Shown here: piece after piece, positions 7,934 to 16,708 of the stretch
How positions within the stretch are numbered: the stretch's first letter is position 1
Layout: every line of letters starts with the position of its first letter
NCBI GenBank assembly: GCA_963701205.1
Contig: OY969575.1
Location: forward strand, 1,240,001 to 1,304,000
Origin: JALZKA01 sp963701205
GTDB lineage: Bacteria > Actinomycetota > Thermoleophilia > Solirubrobacterales > 70-9
Length of the DNA: 64,000 nucleotides
Direction of reading: 5' to 3'
Position numbers and translations under genes: made by a program
The notes under the pieces: generated by a model
What the model saw: the letters and a program-made list of their open reading frames with translations, nothing else
Told to the model about the DNA's origin: nothing
Database searches by the model: none

Positions 7934-8386
7934 ATGGCCCAGGCGATTCTGCTCAAGGATGTCAACGATCTCGGTCAGGCCGGCGAGGCGATCGACGTGT
8001 CCTCCGGGTACCTCCGCAACTATCTCGTGCCTCGCAAGCTCGCCCAGCCTGCGACCCAACGAGCGTTGGAGGAAGCGGAGCGCCGCCGTGAGGTTGCCGA
8101 GAAGGCAGCGGCGGAGGCCGAGGCGCGCGCGGGCGAGACCGCCGCGCTGCTGTCGAAGACGGTGCTGACGATTCAGCACCGGGCCGGCGAGGACGGCAGG
8201 CTGTTTGGATCGGTGACGACGGCGGAGATCGCGCAGGCGATCGCCGATGCGCGTGGTCTCAAGGTGGATCGCCGGAAGATCCGCCTCGACGATCCGATCC
8301 GCGAGATCGGCACATACCTCGTCGAGGTCGAGTTGGCCGGCGGCCAGGTTGCCAAGGTCAAGACCATCGTCGCCGAAGCGCACTAG
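7934..8386 (+). CDS. rplI: Ribosomal protein bL9
   Basis: 150 residues, normal for bL9. The N-terminal rRNA-binding domain shows AILLKDVNDLGQAGEAIDV and GYLRNYLVPRKLA, then a long charged connecting helix (about 45-85), then the C-terminal domain with GRLFGSVTTAEIAQAI and DRRKIRLDDPIREIGTY. The 133-bp gap to dnaB holds no gene. Confidence 0.97.
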   Translation: MAQAILLKDVNDLGQAGEAIDVSSGYLRNYLVPRKLAQPATQRALEEAERRREVAEKAAAEAEARAGETAALLSKTVLTIQHRAGEDGRLFGSVTTAEIAQAIADARGLKVDRRKIRLDDPIREIGTYLVEVELAGGQVAKVKTIVAEAH

Positions 8387-8519
8387 CCGCCCCGCGCGCC
8401 GCTAGTCCCGCAAAACCCGCGTTCATGCCGTACGCGCACCAGCGCGTTCTGGTTCCATCGTCCCTTGTTGGTTTGGGGGCGATTTCCGCCGCCCGAAGCC
8501 CTCTAATTGTTGAAGACAG

Positions 8520-9986
8520 ATGACGACAGCAGACGCCTACATCCCACCGCAAAACCTTGAGGCCGAGGAATCGGTCCTCGGCGCGATGATGGTGTCCGAG
8601 TCGGCAGTGGCGTCGGTGATTGTCGACGTCCACCTCGCCGAAGACGACTTCTACCGCCAGAGCCACAGGATCGTCTTCAAGGCGATCCACTCGCTGCATT
8701 CCAAGGGCGACCCGGTGGATGCGCTCACGGTTGCCGAACAGCTGACCCAGACCGGGGACCTGACCGAAGCAGGCGGCAAGGAGCTCGTTCAGAGCCTGGC
8801 GTCGACGGTTCCGGTCGCCGGGAACGCGGACCACTACGGGCACATCGTCAAGGCCAACGCGATGCTACGGCGCTTGTTGAGCGCGTCGCAGCGGATCCAG
8901 AAGTCTGTCCACGAGCGCGAGGGTGAACCCCGTGATCTGGTGGAGCGGGCCGAGAGCATGCTGTTCGAGGTCGCTCATTCCACCGCCTCGCAGGACTTCA
9001 AGTCGCTATCGGACGTGTTGGAGGAGGAGACGACCCGCCTCGAGGAGTTGTCGGAAGGCAAGCGCGACCTGACGGGGACGCCTTCGGGCTTCATCAACCT
9101 CGACAACCTGACCGGTGGCTTTCAGCCCGGCAACCTGATCATCATCGCCGCGCGCCCGTCGATGGGTAAGTCGGCGCTCGTCTCGAACATTGCCGAGAAC
9201 GTGGCCGTGGACAAGGGCATGGCGGTCGCCTTCTTCTCGCTCGAGATGTCGGAGACCGAGCTCGCCCATCGCTTCCTGGCGAGCCAGGCGCGGATTCCCG
9301 GCGAAAAGCTCCGCAAAGGCAATATCAAGAGCGATTGGCCCAAGATCCTGAAGGCGTCCAACCGGCTTGAATCCGCTCCGATCTGGCTCGATACGTCGGC
9401 CGACCTTTCGATCCTCGAACTCCGGGCCAAGTCGCGTCGCCTCTACTCGCGTGAGGGTGGACTTGGCCTGATCATCGTCGATTACATGCAGCTGATGCGG
9501 GCCGAGGATCCGCGCCAAAGCCGCGTCGAGCAGGTCGGCGCGATCTCCCGTGGTTTGAAGCTGCTGGCAGGTGAGCTGAACGTGCCCGTCATCGCGCTCT
9601 CACAGCTCTCGCGCGCGCCGGAGCAACGGCCTGACAAGCGCCCGATCCTGTCGGACCTTCGCGAGTCAGGCAACCTCGAGCAGGACGCCGACCTCGTCGC
9701 CTTTATCTTCCGCCAGGAGTACTACGACAACCTTGGCTCCGACAACGAGCAAAGTGGCGGCCAGGAACCGAGCGCCGACAACAAGGGCAAAGCGGAGCTG
9801 ATCCTGGCCAAGCACCGCAACGGGCCGACCGGCAACGTCGAGCTTGCATTCCTGGCGCCGTATCCGAAGTTCCAGAACCTCTACAAGAGCGAGCGTCAGA
9901 CCTCGCCCTCGGTCTCGGCGGCGTCGGGCGCCAACGCGTTCGACCCTGCCGACGATCCCATTGATGTGGATGAAGATGTGTTTTGA
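8520..9986 (+). CDS. dnaB: Replicative DNA helicase DnaB
   Basis: 488 residues with no intein. The N-terminal helical domain begins PPQNLEAEESVLGAMM; the RecA-like motor has Walker A ARPSMGKSAL (near residue 215), the FFSLEMS segment, Walker B LGLIIVDYMQLM, SQLSRAPEQRPDKRP and the DLRESGNLEQDADL motif. The C-terminal tail is acidic (DDPIDVDEDVF). It forms the hexameric helicase at replication forks. The next gene starts 17 bp downstream and encodes a likely loader, which suggests joint expression. Confidence 0.97.
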   Translation: MTTADAYIPPQNLEAEESVLGAMMVSESAVASVIVDVHLAEDDFYRQSHRIVFKAIHSLHSKGDPVDALTVAEQLTQTGDLTEAGGKELVQSLASTVPVAGNADHYGHIVKANAMLRRLLSASQRIQKSVHEREGEPRDLVERAESMLFEVAHSTASQDFKSLSDVLEEETTRLEELSEGKRDLTGTPSGFINLDNLTGGFQPGNLIIIAARPSMGKSALVSNIAENVAVDKGMAVAFFSLEMSETELAHRFLASQARIPGEKLRKGNIKSDWPKILKASNRLESAPIWLDTSADLSILELRAKSRRLYSREGGLGLIIVDYMQLMRAEDPRQSRVEQVGAISRGLKLLAGELNVPVIALSQLSRAPEQRPDKRPILSDLRESGNLEQDADLVAFIFRQEYYDNLGSDNEQSGGQEPSADNKGKAELILAKHRNGPTGNVELAFLAPYPKFQNLYKSERQTSPSVSAASGANAFDPADDPIDVDEDVF

Positions 9987-10003
9987 GTCGAGCGGGGTAG
10001 CTG

Positions 10004-10792
10004 GTGTCTGAGCCCGAGCGCTCCCCTGCGCCACCGCCCGGCGCGGGCGCAAACGTCGTGCCGCTGCGACCGCAGCGCGATTCCGGCGGCGCTCCAGCCT
10101 GCCCGCTCGCCAAGTGCGATGGAACCGGTTGGCTCGAGGCTGAGGGCGACGCGGTCAAGCCCTGCGATTGCCGCGCGATCGATGGCAAGCGATCGCGAGC
10201 GCGCGGCCTGGCGTCGGCAATCCCGCCGCGCTACCGCGGCGTCTCGTTCGAGCGGCCGCCGCTTTCGGATATGGCCAGGGCGCCGGAAACGCGGCGGGTG
10301 GTCGAGCACGTGCGCGCCTACGTTGACGACATCGACGCAATGCTGGCGGCCGGCACGGGGCTTTGGCTTTCCGGCGACGTTGGCACGGGCAAGACCACCT
10401 TGGCAATGGTCGTCTCGGCCCGCGCTGCCGAAGCCGGCCGCTCGGTCGCGATCTACTCGCTGCCCAGATTGCTGGCTCGCATCCGGCGTACCTATGACTC
10501 GGAGCCCGGCCAGGATTCCTACCTCGCGTTCTTCGAGCGGCTGACGTCGGTCGATTTGCTTCACATCGACGACCTCGGCGCCGAGAAGCGCTCCGACTGG
10601 GTGCTCGAGCAGCTCTACGCGATCGTCGATGAGCGCTACAGCTCGCAGCGCTCCATGGTGGTCACGACGAACCTGGACGAAGCCGCGCTGGAGGAGCAGA
10701 TCGGCAAGCGAACCGTCTCGCGCTTGGTCGAGATCTGCGGCGATCCGCTGACCCTGTTCGGCGACGACAAACGCTACGTGGTTCCGGGCTGA
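10004..10792 (+). CDS. DnaC/DnaI-like AAA+ ATPase, probable helicase loader
   Basis: 262 residues from a GTG start, 17 bp after dnaB. The N-terminal part has a probable zinc site with Cys33 and Cys38, then Cys54 and Cys56 (CPLAKC...KPCDC), as in DnaI/DnaC-type loaders. The AAA+ core has Walker A SGDVGTGKTT (about 123-132), Walker B LLHIDDLGAEK (about 180), a sensor-1-like MVVTTNLD and arginine-rich SRLVEIC. This family loads DnaB or acts in transposons (IstB). The position after dnaB and the absence of any transposase favour a chromosomal loader. Most well-studied actinobacteria rely on DciA instead. Confidence 0.85.
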   Translation: MSEPERSPAPPPGAGANVVPLRPQRDSGGAPACPLAKCDGTGWLEAEGDAVKPCDCRAIDGKRSRARGLASAIPPRYRGVSFERPPLSDMARAPETRRVVEHVRAYVDDIDAMLAAGTGLWLSGDVGTGKTTLAMVVSARAAEAGRSVAIYSLPRLLARIRRTYDSEPGQDSYLAFFERLTSVDLLHIDDLGAEKRSDWVLEQLYAIVDERYSSQRSMVVTTNLDEAALEEQIGKRTVSRLVEICGDPLTLFGDDKRYVVPG

Positions 10793-10825
10793 ACGACCGG
10801 CGGCGCCCCAGCCGCCGCGACCGCC

Positions 10826-10831
10826 CATAAT
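10826..10831 (+). promoter_or_regulatory. -10 box of purA, leaderless type
   Basis: CATAAT ends 8 nt before the GTG start of purA at 10840. No ribosome site lies between them. Confidence 0.5.
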
Positions 10832-10839
10832 CTCCCGCC

Positions 10840-12138
10840 GTGCCAGGAATAGTGATCATCGGCGCCCAATGGGGCGATGAGGGCAAAGGCAAGGTCGTCG
10901 ACCTGCTCGCCGAGCGCTCCGACGTCGTGATCCGTTTTCAGGGTGGCAACAACGCTGGCCACACGATCGTGCGCGAGGGCGAGGAGTTCAAGTTCCACCT
11001 GATTCCGTCAGGGATTCTCTACCCCGGCAAGATCTGCGCAATCGGCAACGGGGTCGTCGTGGATCCCGGGGTGCTGATCGGCGAGCTCGAAGGCCTGCGC
11101 CGGCGCCAAGTCGATATCAGCGGGCTGCGGATCTCTGCCAACGCGCACCTGATCATGCCGTACCACATCATGCTCGATACGGCGGGCGAGGCAAAGCTCG
11201 GCAAGCTGGAGATCGGGACGACCAAGCGGGGAATCGGGCCGTGCTACACGGACAAGGCCGCACGGCTCGGGATTCGCGTTCAGGACATGCTGGATCCAAA
11301 GATCCTGCGCCAGAAGATCTTCGCCGCAATGGAGCCCAAAAAGCAGCTCCTGCGACCCTTCGAGCGCGATCCGCGCCTGGACCTGCACGCGATCACCGAG
11401 GAATACCTGGGCTACGGGCACCGGTTGGAGCCGCACATCGCCGACACGGCTCGGATCTGCTGGGACGCCCTCGACGCCGACCGGACGGTGCTCTTTGAAG
11501 GAGCGCAGGCAACGCTGCTCGACCTCGATCACGGGACGTACCCCTTCGTCACCTCCTCGAACCCTGTCGCCGGCGCGGCCTGCGTTGGCGCCGGGGTGGG
11601 GCCGACCGATATCGACGAGGTCTGGGGGGTCGCCAAGGCGTACACGACCCGGGTGGGCGCTGGCCCGTTCACCACCGAACTCTTCGATGAGATCGGTACC
11701 CGCCTGCGCGACAAGGGCCACGAGTTCGGCACGACGACGGGCCGCGAGCGACGATGCGGCTGGCTTGATCTGGTCAGCCTGCGCTACGCCGTTCGCCTGA
11801 ATCGGTTGAGCCGCCTCGTGATCACGAAGCTCGACGTGTTGGCGGGCCTGGAGACGATTCGGGTTGCGGTTCGCTACCGCAGCTCCGAGGGCGCCGTCCT
11901 GACGGAGTTCCCGTACCACCAGACCGTTCTTCACGGCGCAACCCCCGAGTACGAGGAGCTGCCCGGCTTTGCCGACGAGATCGGGGATTGCCGCAAGGAT
12001 TCCGATTTGCCCCAAGCGGCACGGGATTACCTTGCGTTCATCGAGGACTTTGTCGGCGTCCCGGTCAGCCTTGTCGGCGTCGGCCCCGGCCGCGAGCAGA
12101 TCGTGCATCGCGGCGAGACCCCGGCGATGCTCGCCTAA
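10840..12138 (+). CDS. purA: Adenylosuccinate synthetase
   Basis: 432 residues from a GTG start. It opens IVIIGAQWGDEGKGKVVDLL with the GTP-binding glycine loop, then GGNNAGHTI, GTTKRGIGP, the GAQATLLDLDHGTYPFVTSSN block and TTTGRERRCGWLD near the C-terminus. It converts IMP plus aspartate to adenylosuccinate in AMP synthesis. Its own -10 box lies just upstream, so it is probably transcribed separately from dnaB and the loader gene. Confidence 0.98.
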   Translation: MPGIVIIGAQWGDEGKGKVVDLLAERSDVVIRFQGGNNAGHTIVREGEEFKFHLIPSGILYPGKICAIGNGVVVDPGVLIGELEGLRRRQVDISGLRISANAHLIMPYHIMLDTAGEAKLGKLEIGTTKRGIGPCYTDKAARLGIRVQDMLDPKILRQKIFAAMEPKKQLLRPFERDPRLDLHAITEEYLGYGHRLEPHIADTARICWDALDADRTVLFEGAQATLLDLDHGTYPFVTSSNPVAGAACVGAGVGPTDIDEVWGVAKAYTTRVGAGPFTTELFDEIGTRLRDKGHEFGTTTGRERRCGWLDLVSLRYAVRLNRLSRLVITKLDVLAGLETIRVAVRYRSSEGAVLTEFPYHQTVLHGATPEYEELPGFADEIGDCRKDSDLPQAARDYLAFIEDFVGVPVSLVGVGPGREQIVHRGETPAMLA

Positions 12139-12139
12139 A

Positions 12140-12145
12140 TAGACT
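12140..12145 (+). promoter_or_regulatory. -10 box of the biotin carboxylase gene, leaderless type
   Basis: TAGACT ends 9 nt before the ATG at 12155, with no ribosome site between. It begins 2 bp after the purA stop. Confidence 0.5.
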
Positions 12146-12154
12146 GCCGCGCCT

Positions 12155-13918
12155 ATGTTCGAGAAGGTTTTGATCGCCAACCGCGGCGAGATCGCGATCC
12201 GTGTGGCACGAACGCTGCGCGAGATGGGGATCGCATCGGTCGCGGTCTATTCGGAGGCCGATCGCGAGGCGCCGCACGTCGCGATGGCTGACGAGGCGTA
12301 TCTGCTCGGCCCGCCGATCCCGGCCGAGAGCTACCTGAAGATTGAGCGGATCATCGAGGTCGCGAAGGAGTCGGGAGCCCAGGCGGTGCATCCCGGCTAC
12401 GGGTTTCTGGCCGAAAACGCCGACTTTGCCAACGCCCTCGACGAGGCCGGGGTCACCTTCATCGGCCCGCCGGCTTCGGCGATCGAGGCGATGGGCTCGA
12501 AGACGATGGCCCGCGAGATCATGCAGAAGGCGGGCGTCCCGATCGTGCCCGGGTCCACGGAACCTTCACCTGACGCGGCGGCGGCCGCCAAGGTCGCCAA
12601 GGAGATCGGTTACCCGGTTGCGTGCAAGGCGGCGGGCGGCGGCGGCGGCAAGGGCTTCCGTGTCGCCCTGACTCCCGACGAACTGACCGACGCCTTCGAC
12701 GGCGCCGCCAGGGAGGGCGAGAAGTTCTTCTCCGACGACCGCGTCTACCTCGAGCGCTATCTGGACGACCCCCGCCACGTCGAGGTTCAGGTGTTGGCCG
12801 ACGGCCATGGCAACGTAATTCACCTCGGCGAGCGTGATTGCTCGATTCAGCGGCGCCACCAGAAGCTGATCGAAGAGGCTCCTGGCCCGCTGGTTGACGA
12901 GGCGATGCGGGAGCGAATCGGCAAGATCGCGACCGATGCCGCTGCGGCGGTTGACTACCGCGGCGCCGGGACCATCGAGGGCATGCAGGTCGGCGACGAG
13001 TACTTCTTCTTGGAGATGAACACCCGGGTGCAGGTCGAGCACTGCGTCACGGAGATGGTGACCGGGATCGACATCGTCCGCGAACAGGTCCGGGTTGCCG
13101 CAGGGGAGCCGCTCTCAATCGCCCAGGCCGACGTGCGGATGTCAGGTCACGCAATCGAGTGCCGAATCAACGCCGAGGCCGCGCACAAGAACTTCGCTCC
13201 GGCACCCGGCAAGATCGAGCGGATGATCGAGCCGTCGGGCCCGGGGGTCCGGGTCGATTCAGGTCTTCGCGCCGGCTCTGAGGTAACGCCGCTCTATGAC
13301 CCGATGGTCGCGAAGCTGATTGTCTGGGATGTCGATCGACCCGCCGCGACGCGACGAATGTTGCGGGCCCTGTCTGAGTACGAGATCGAGCCGTTGACGA
13401 CGCTGATCCCCTTCCACAAGGCGATCATGGCCTCAGACGAATGGGCCGAGGCTTCAACCTGTCGGGATCTGGTTGCAGACAAGAAGTGGCTGAAGACGCT
13501 GGCGCCGGAGGCCCCTCCTGAACCCGCCGCTGGCGACGAGTCCGAGGAGACAGCTGAGCGGACCTACCAGGTTGAGGTCAATGGTCGCCTCCATTCGGTC
13601 AAGGTGATCGGCGCCGTAGCGGCCGGAGCCGCAGGAGCCGCCAAGAGCAAGCGCCCACCAAAGCGTGAACGCGCTCGCGGGGGCGGCGGCAGTGGTGGTC
13701 CCGAGCTTCCATCGCCGCTCCAGGGAACCGTCTTCAAGATCGCGGTCAAGAAGGGCCAGGAGGTTGCCGACGGCGACTTGGTGATGGTGATCGAGGCGAT
13801 GAAGATGGAAAACGAGATCACCGCTCACCGGGCGGGGAAGGTGACGCAGATCAACGTCGCTGAAGGCGCCTCCGTAAATGCCGGCGACGTGCTTGCGACG
13901 ATCGAAGCAACCGAGTAG
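12155..13918 (+). CDS. Acyl-CoA carboxylase alpha subunit (biotin carboxylase fused to biotin carrier)
   Basis: 587 residues. Biotin carboxylase covers about 1-445: KVLIANRGEIAIRVARTLRE, HPGYGFLAENADF, the ATP-grasp glycine loop KAAGGGGGKGFR, ERDCSIQRRHQK and FLEMNTRVQVEHCVTE. A linker rich in Lys/Arg/Gly leads to a C-terminal biotinyl domain with the target lysine in EAMKMEN. This layout is usual for actinobacterial acetyl/propionyl-CoA carboxylase alpha chains (AccA/PccA type). The carboxyltransferase beta subunit is not in the window, so the acyl-CoA used is unknown. Confidence 0.95.
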   Translation: MFEKVLIANRGEIAIRVARTLREMGIASVAVYSEADREAPHVAMADEAYLLGPPIPAESYLKIERIIEVAKESGAQAVHPGYGFLAENADFANALDEAGVTFIGPPASAIEAMGSKTMAREIMQKAGVPIVPGSTEPSPDAAAAAKVAKEIGYPVACKAAGGGGGKGFRVALTPDELTDAFDGAAREGEKFFSDDRVYLERYLDDPRHVEVQVLADGHGNVIHLGERDCSIQRRHQKLIEEAPGPLVDEAMRERIGKIATDAAAAVDYRGAGTIEGMQVGDEYFFLEMNTRVQVEHCVTEMVTGIDIVREQVRVAAGEPLSIAQADVRMSGHAIECRINAEAAHKNFAPAPGKIERMIEPSGPGVRVDSGLRAGSEVTPLYDPMVAKLIVWDVDRPAATRRMLRALSEYEIEPLTTLIPFHKAIMASDEWAEASTCRDLVADKKWLKTLAPEAPPEPAAGDESEETAERTYQVEVNGRLHSVKVIGAVAAGAAGAAKSKRPPKRERARGGGGSGGPELPSPLQGTVFKIAVKKGQEVADGDLVMVIEAMKMENEITAHRAGKVTQINVAEGASVNAGDVLATIEATE

Positions 13919-13968
13919 GCCGTGGGTCAGCGGATCGCGCTGATCACCCCCCGGTTCACGACGCCGAC

Positions 13969-14910
13969 GTGTCAGGGGAGGCCACGATCGCGAAGGTGAA
14001 CCCTGAACTCAGCGAGCTTCCCTGGCGCGGTCCGGGGCCCGGCAGGCCCGACGATCTGCCGCTGCCGCCCCAACGCCAGCCGCTGCGCTTTGGCGGCGTC
14101 ACCCGCAAGCGCTGGCGCTACCTGGGCGCCTACTGCGACGAGCTGATGATCTGCGCAGCGCGCGTGCAGATCGGCCCCGTGGGACAGACGTTTTGGGCGA
14201 TCTGGGATCGCGAGCGCAAACGGCTCTACGAGCGCACAAGGCTGCGTTTGCCGCTCGCGCGCGGCCAGGTGTGGAGCGAGGACGCTGAGGGCGAGCGCCT
14301 TGACCACGCGCCTGCGGAAGGCTGCGTTGTGCGGATCCAGGGCACCCATCCAGACGCAGGCCGGATTCGGGGATCGTTTCGGGTCGGCGGGGGCGAGTGG
14401 GCTGAATGCGTTTGCGACAACGGCGCCGGCGGCTTCGTCTGGACCCGCAAGCGCGCTGACGTAAGCGTGGATATTGATCTACAGCTTGGCGAGCGCCGGA
14501 TTCGCAGTCGGGCGCGGGGCATCGAAGACGAGTCGGCGGGCTACCACCCACGCCACACCGTTTGGGACTGGTCGGCGGGCGTGGGCGAGTTAGCCGACGG
14601 CCGTACGGTCGGCTGGAACCTCGTCGCCGGCGTCAACGACCCGCCCCGCAACTCGGAGCGGGCGATCTGGGTGGACGGGAAGTCGTTCGAACCCGGGGCC
14701 GTCCGCTTTGACGGCCTAGAGGGGATCGCACTCGATGACGGGGCCGCGCTCAAATTCGCCGCCGAGGCGGAGCGCGCCAAATCGCAGCGCTGGCCGGGGA
14801 TTCACTACGAGTACCGCCAGCCCTTTGGCACGTTCACGGGAACGCTGCCCGGCGGCCTTCGGCTGGCACACGGAATGGGCGTCATGGAGCATCAAGACGC
14901 GCTCTGGTAG
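13969..14910 (+). CDS. DUF2804-like protein of unknown function
   Basis: About 313 residues from a GTG at 13969; a second in-frame GTG at 13996 is possible. It has no signal peptide or membrane segment. Conserved-looking blocks include RFGGVTRKRWRYLGAYCDEL, GYHPRHTVWDWSAGVG and GWNLVAGVNDPPRNSER, the pattern I recall for DUF2804, a family of predicted beta-sandwich proteins possibly acting on lipids. Its 3' end overlaps the convergent prepilin-like gene by 29 bp. Family assignment is from memory of motifs. Confidence 0.65.
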   Translation: MSGEATIAKVNPELSELPWRGPGPGRPDDLPLPPQRQPLRFGGVTRKRWRYLGAYCDELMICAARVQIGPVGQTFWAIWDRERKRLYERTRLRLPLARGQVWSEDAEGERLDHAPAEGCVVRIQGTHPDAGRIRGSFRVGGGEWAECVCDNGAGGFVWTRKRADVSVDIDLQLGERRIRSRARGIEDESAGYHPRHTVWDWSAGVGELADGRTVGWNLVAGVNDPPRNSERAIWVDGKSFEPGAVRFDGLEGIALDDGAALKFAAEAERAKSQRWPGIHYEYRQPFGTFTGTLPGGLRLAHGMGVMEHQDALW

Positions 14911-15520
14911 CCCATCTCCAGGGTGGCTCCTCGAGATCGGCGAAGGCGACATGGTTGCGCCCGGCAAGCGTTTCGAGCGCGACGAGGCGCGGATGATCGG
15001 AGTCCAGTAGCGGTGTGCCCGCGTTTGCACGCATGACCTCTGCGCTTGCGAGCCGGGTGATGCGCTCCCAGGCAAGGCCCGGACGGTAGAGCCAATACTC
15101 GATGATGACCCCGTCCAGCTGCGGCCGATCCTTGACGGCCACGAAGGCGCTGGCCCGGCGGTTTGACGCCGTCAGCTCTGGCCGCTGCCCTGGCAGGGCG
15201 CAACTAGCCTGCCGGCAGTAGCGAAAATCGACGGGCAAAAGCCCGGCGACAGGCACCGGGACGGGCGCCAAGGCGCGGACCGTGCCCGCCAGCGCGCGCC
15301 CGTAGGCCGCGGTCAACGGGTCCCGCCAGCACGGGCCAGGCAGGCGCGGCGCGCAGCGTAGCTTGCGCGCGATCGCGGTGGCCACCTCATGCGTTGCCGA
15401 GGTCGGCGGCCTGGCGGCAATTGACGCCGCTCCGGCGACGAAAACCAGGGCGAGCATAAGCAGCAGGGCGGTGTGCTCAACGGTGGCGCCGGCGCGCTGG
15501 GATCGGAGGATCGAACGCAC
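14882..15520 (-). CDS. Prepilin/TadE-like membrane-anchored hypothetical protein
   Basis: 212 residues. The start RSQRAGATVEHTALLLMLAL resembles the class III signal of Flp/TadE pseudopilins: short basic leader, small residue, a Glu five residues later, then a hydrophobic helix. The rest (about 170 residues) is soluble, with Cys pairs (LRCAPRLPGPCW; YCRQASC), and matches nothing I recognise. No other pilus-assembly gene is nearby. It may be an exported protein using only the prepilin-type anchor. Confidence 0.65.
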   Translation of the reverse strand: MRSILRSQRAGATVEHTALLLMLALVFVAGAASIAARPPTSATHEVATAIARKLRCAPRLPGPCWRDPLTAAYGRALAGTVRALAPVPVPVAGLLPVDFRYCRQASCALPGQRPELTASNRRASAFVAVKDRPQLDGVIIEYWLYRPGLAWERITRLASAEVMRANAGTPLLDSDHPRLVALETLAGRNHVAFADLEEPPWRWATRARLDAP

Positions 15521-15588
15521 TCTGCCGACGCTAGGGCGGCGAAACAGATGCGTGTGTCACGCCCGGCCCAAAACCGGACGCAAGGACG

Positions 15589-15855
15589 CTAAGAAAGTCC
15601 CTGGCGGGCTTCCCGTACCAGCGTGACGGCCTCGGGAAAGACGATCCTGATCGCGTCGCGGACCTGCATCGCCTGCTCGTCGGACGTGCCCTGAAGGTTG
15701 AGGCGAGCGATCGAGGCGACGGTCAGCTCTACAGCCAGACGGATCGCGCTGTCGGCAAAGGAGACCTGCTGAGCGCCCTGCATCTGCTCGGCGAACGCCC
15801 CGAGCTGGCGGCGGAACTCATCCGGATCGCCAAAGGGATTGAACTGCTCGTCCAT
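15589..15855 (-). CDS. Small hypothetical protein
   Basis: 88 residues, acidic N-terminus (MDEQFNPFGDPDEF) then predicted helices, no membrane segment. I do not recognise the family. TACACT (on the minus strand, 15862-15867) ends 6 nt before the ATG, matching the leaderless pattern. It is divergent from the SDR at 15905, with facing promoters in a 49-bp gap. Real coding is supported by the promoter and the clean N-terminus. Confidence 0.68.
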   Translation of the reverse strand: MDEQFNPFGDPDEFRRQLGAFAEQMQGAQQVSFADSAIRLAVELTVASIARLNLQGTSDEQAMQVRDAIRIVFPEAVTLVREARQGLS

Positions 15856-15861
15856 GGCTCA

Positions 15862-15896
15862 AGTGTAGTCGGGCAGGCGCGGCCGTCGGCTAGCCT
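15862..15896. promoter_or_regulatory. Divergent leaderless promoters (15855 gene / SDR)
   Basis: Minus-strand TACACT at 15867-15862 lies 6 nt before the 88-residue gene. Plus-strand TAGCCT at 15891-15896 lies 8 nt before the SDR ATG at 15905. Both units lack ribosome sites. Confidence 0.5.
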
Positions 15897-15904
15897 CAAG
15901 CGCG

Positions 15905-16708
15905 ATGAGTCTGCCCTCGCCAGAGCCCGGGTCAACCGCCCTTGTGACTGGCGCTTCGTCCGGAATCGGCGAGGCAATCGCCCGCGTCCTGGCCGAGCGC
16001 GGCCACGGGCTGACCCTGGTTGCGCGCCGCGAGGACCGGCTGCGGGCGCTCGCCGACGAACTCGCCGCCGCACACGGGGTGCGTGTCGAAGTCTTGGCTG
16101 CTGACCTTGACTCCGCGTCGGAGCGGGCCGAGCTGCCCGGCAAGATCGAAGCCCTGGGCCTCGACGTCGAGATCCTGGTCAACAACGCCGGATTTGGCGG
16201 CAACGGCAACGCCCATCGCGGCGATCCAGAGCGGTTGATGCAAATGGTCAACCTGAACTGCGTCGCCCTCGTGGACCTGCAGGCGCGCTTCAGTGTGGCG
16301 ATGGTTGACCGCGGTCGCGGTGCGGTCATCAACATCGCTTCGACCGCGGCATTTCAGCCGATCCCAGGTACCGCCACCTACGCGGCGACCAAGGCATTCG
16401 TGCTCAGCTTCAGCGAGGCGACCCACTCCGAGCTTGGAGGCAAGGGTGTTTGCGTCACCGCGGTTTGCCCGGGCCCCGTCCAGACCGAGTTCGTCGAGGA
16501 AGCCGGAATGGGCAGCTCCATCGGCAAGCTGCCGGACTTCATCTGGACCGACGTGGGAGACGTCGCCAAGAGTGCCGTTGAGGGGGCTGACAACGGACGC
16601 CGAGTTGTGGTGCCCGGCTTGATGAACAGGGCGGGAACACTGCTTGGCCAGCACTCGCCGAGGGCCGTTGTCCTGCCCTTGGCGAAGCGGGCCTGGCGCC
16701 AGGTCTAG
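15905..16708 (+). CDS. Short-chain dehydrogenase/reductase
   Basis: 267 residues. Classical SDR: cofactor loop TGASSGIGEAIA (near 16-27), RREDR favouring NADP, NNAG (near 97), catalytic Ser in NIASTAAF and the YAATK pair (Tyr and Lys near 159-163), then CPGPVQTEF. The substrate is unknown. It resembles the DltE/YqjQ-type group of bacterial SDRs acting on ketones or acyl chains. Its stop overlaps the convergent gene in a CTAG (16705-16708). Confidence 0.9.
   Translation: MSLPSPEPGSTALVTGASSGIGEAIARVLAERGHGLTLVARREDRLRALADELAAAHGVRVEVLAADLDSASERAELPGKIEALGLDVEILVNNAGFGGNGNAHRGDPERLMQMVNLNCVALVDLQARFSVAMVDRGRGAVINIASTAAFQPIPGTATYAATKAFVLSFSEATHSELGGKGVCVTAVCPGPVQTEFVEEAGMGSSIGKLPDFIWTDVGDVAKSAVEGADNGRRVVVPGLMNRAGTLLGQHSPRAVVLPLAKRAWRQV

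Noticed and set aside
10004..10792. IstB transposition protein
   Set aside because: The ATPase is IstB-like in fold, but there is no IstA transposase or terminal repeat, and it has the N-terminal Cys cluster and position expected of a helicase loader.
11008..12180. 390-codon minus-strand frame
   Set aside because: Entirely antisense to purA, with no motif or promoter.
13926..13945. Terminator after the biotin carboxylase gene
   Set aside because: TCAGCG-GATCG-CGCTGA can pair, but no T-run follows and the next gene starts 23 bp later, so it is too weak to call.
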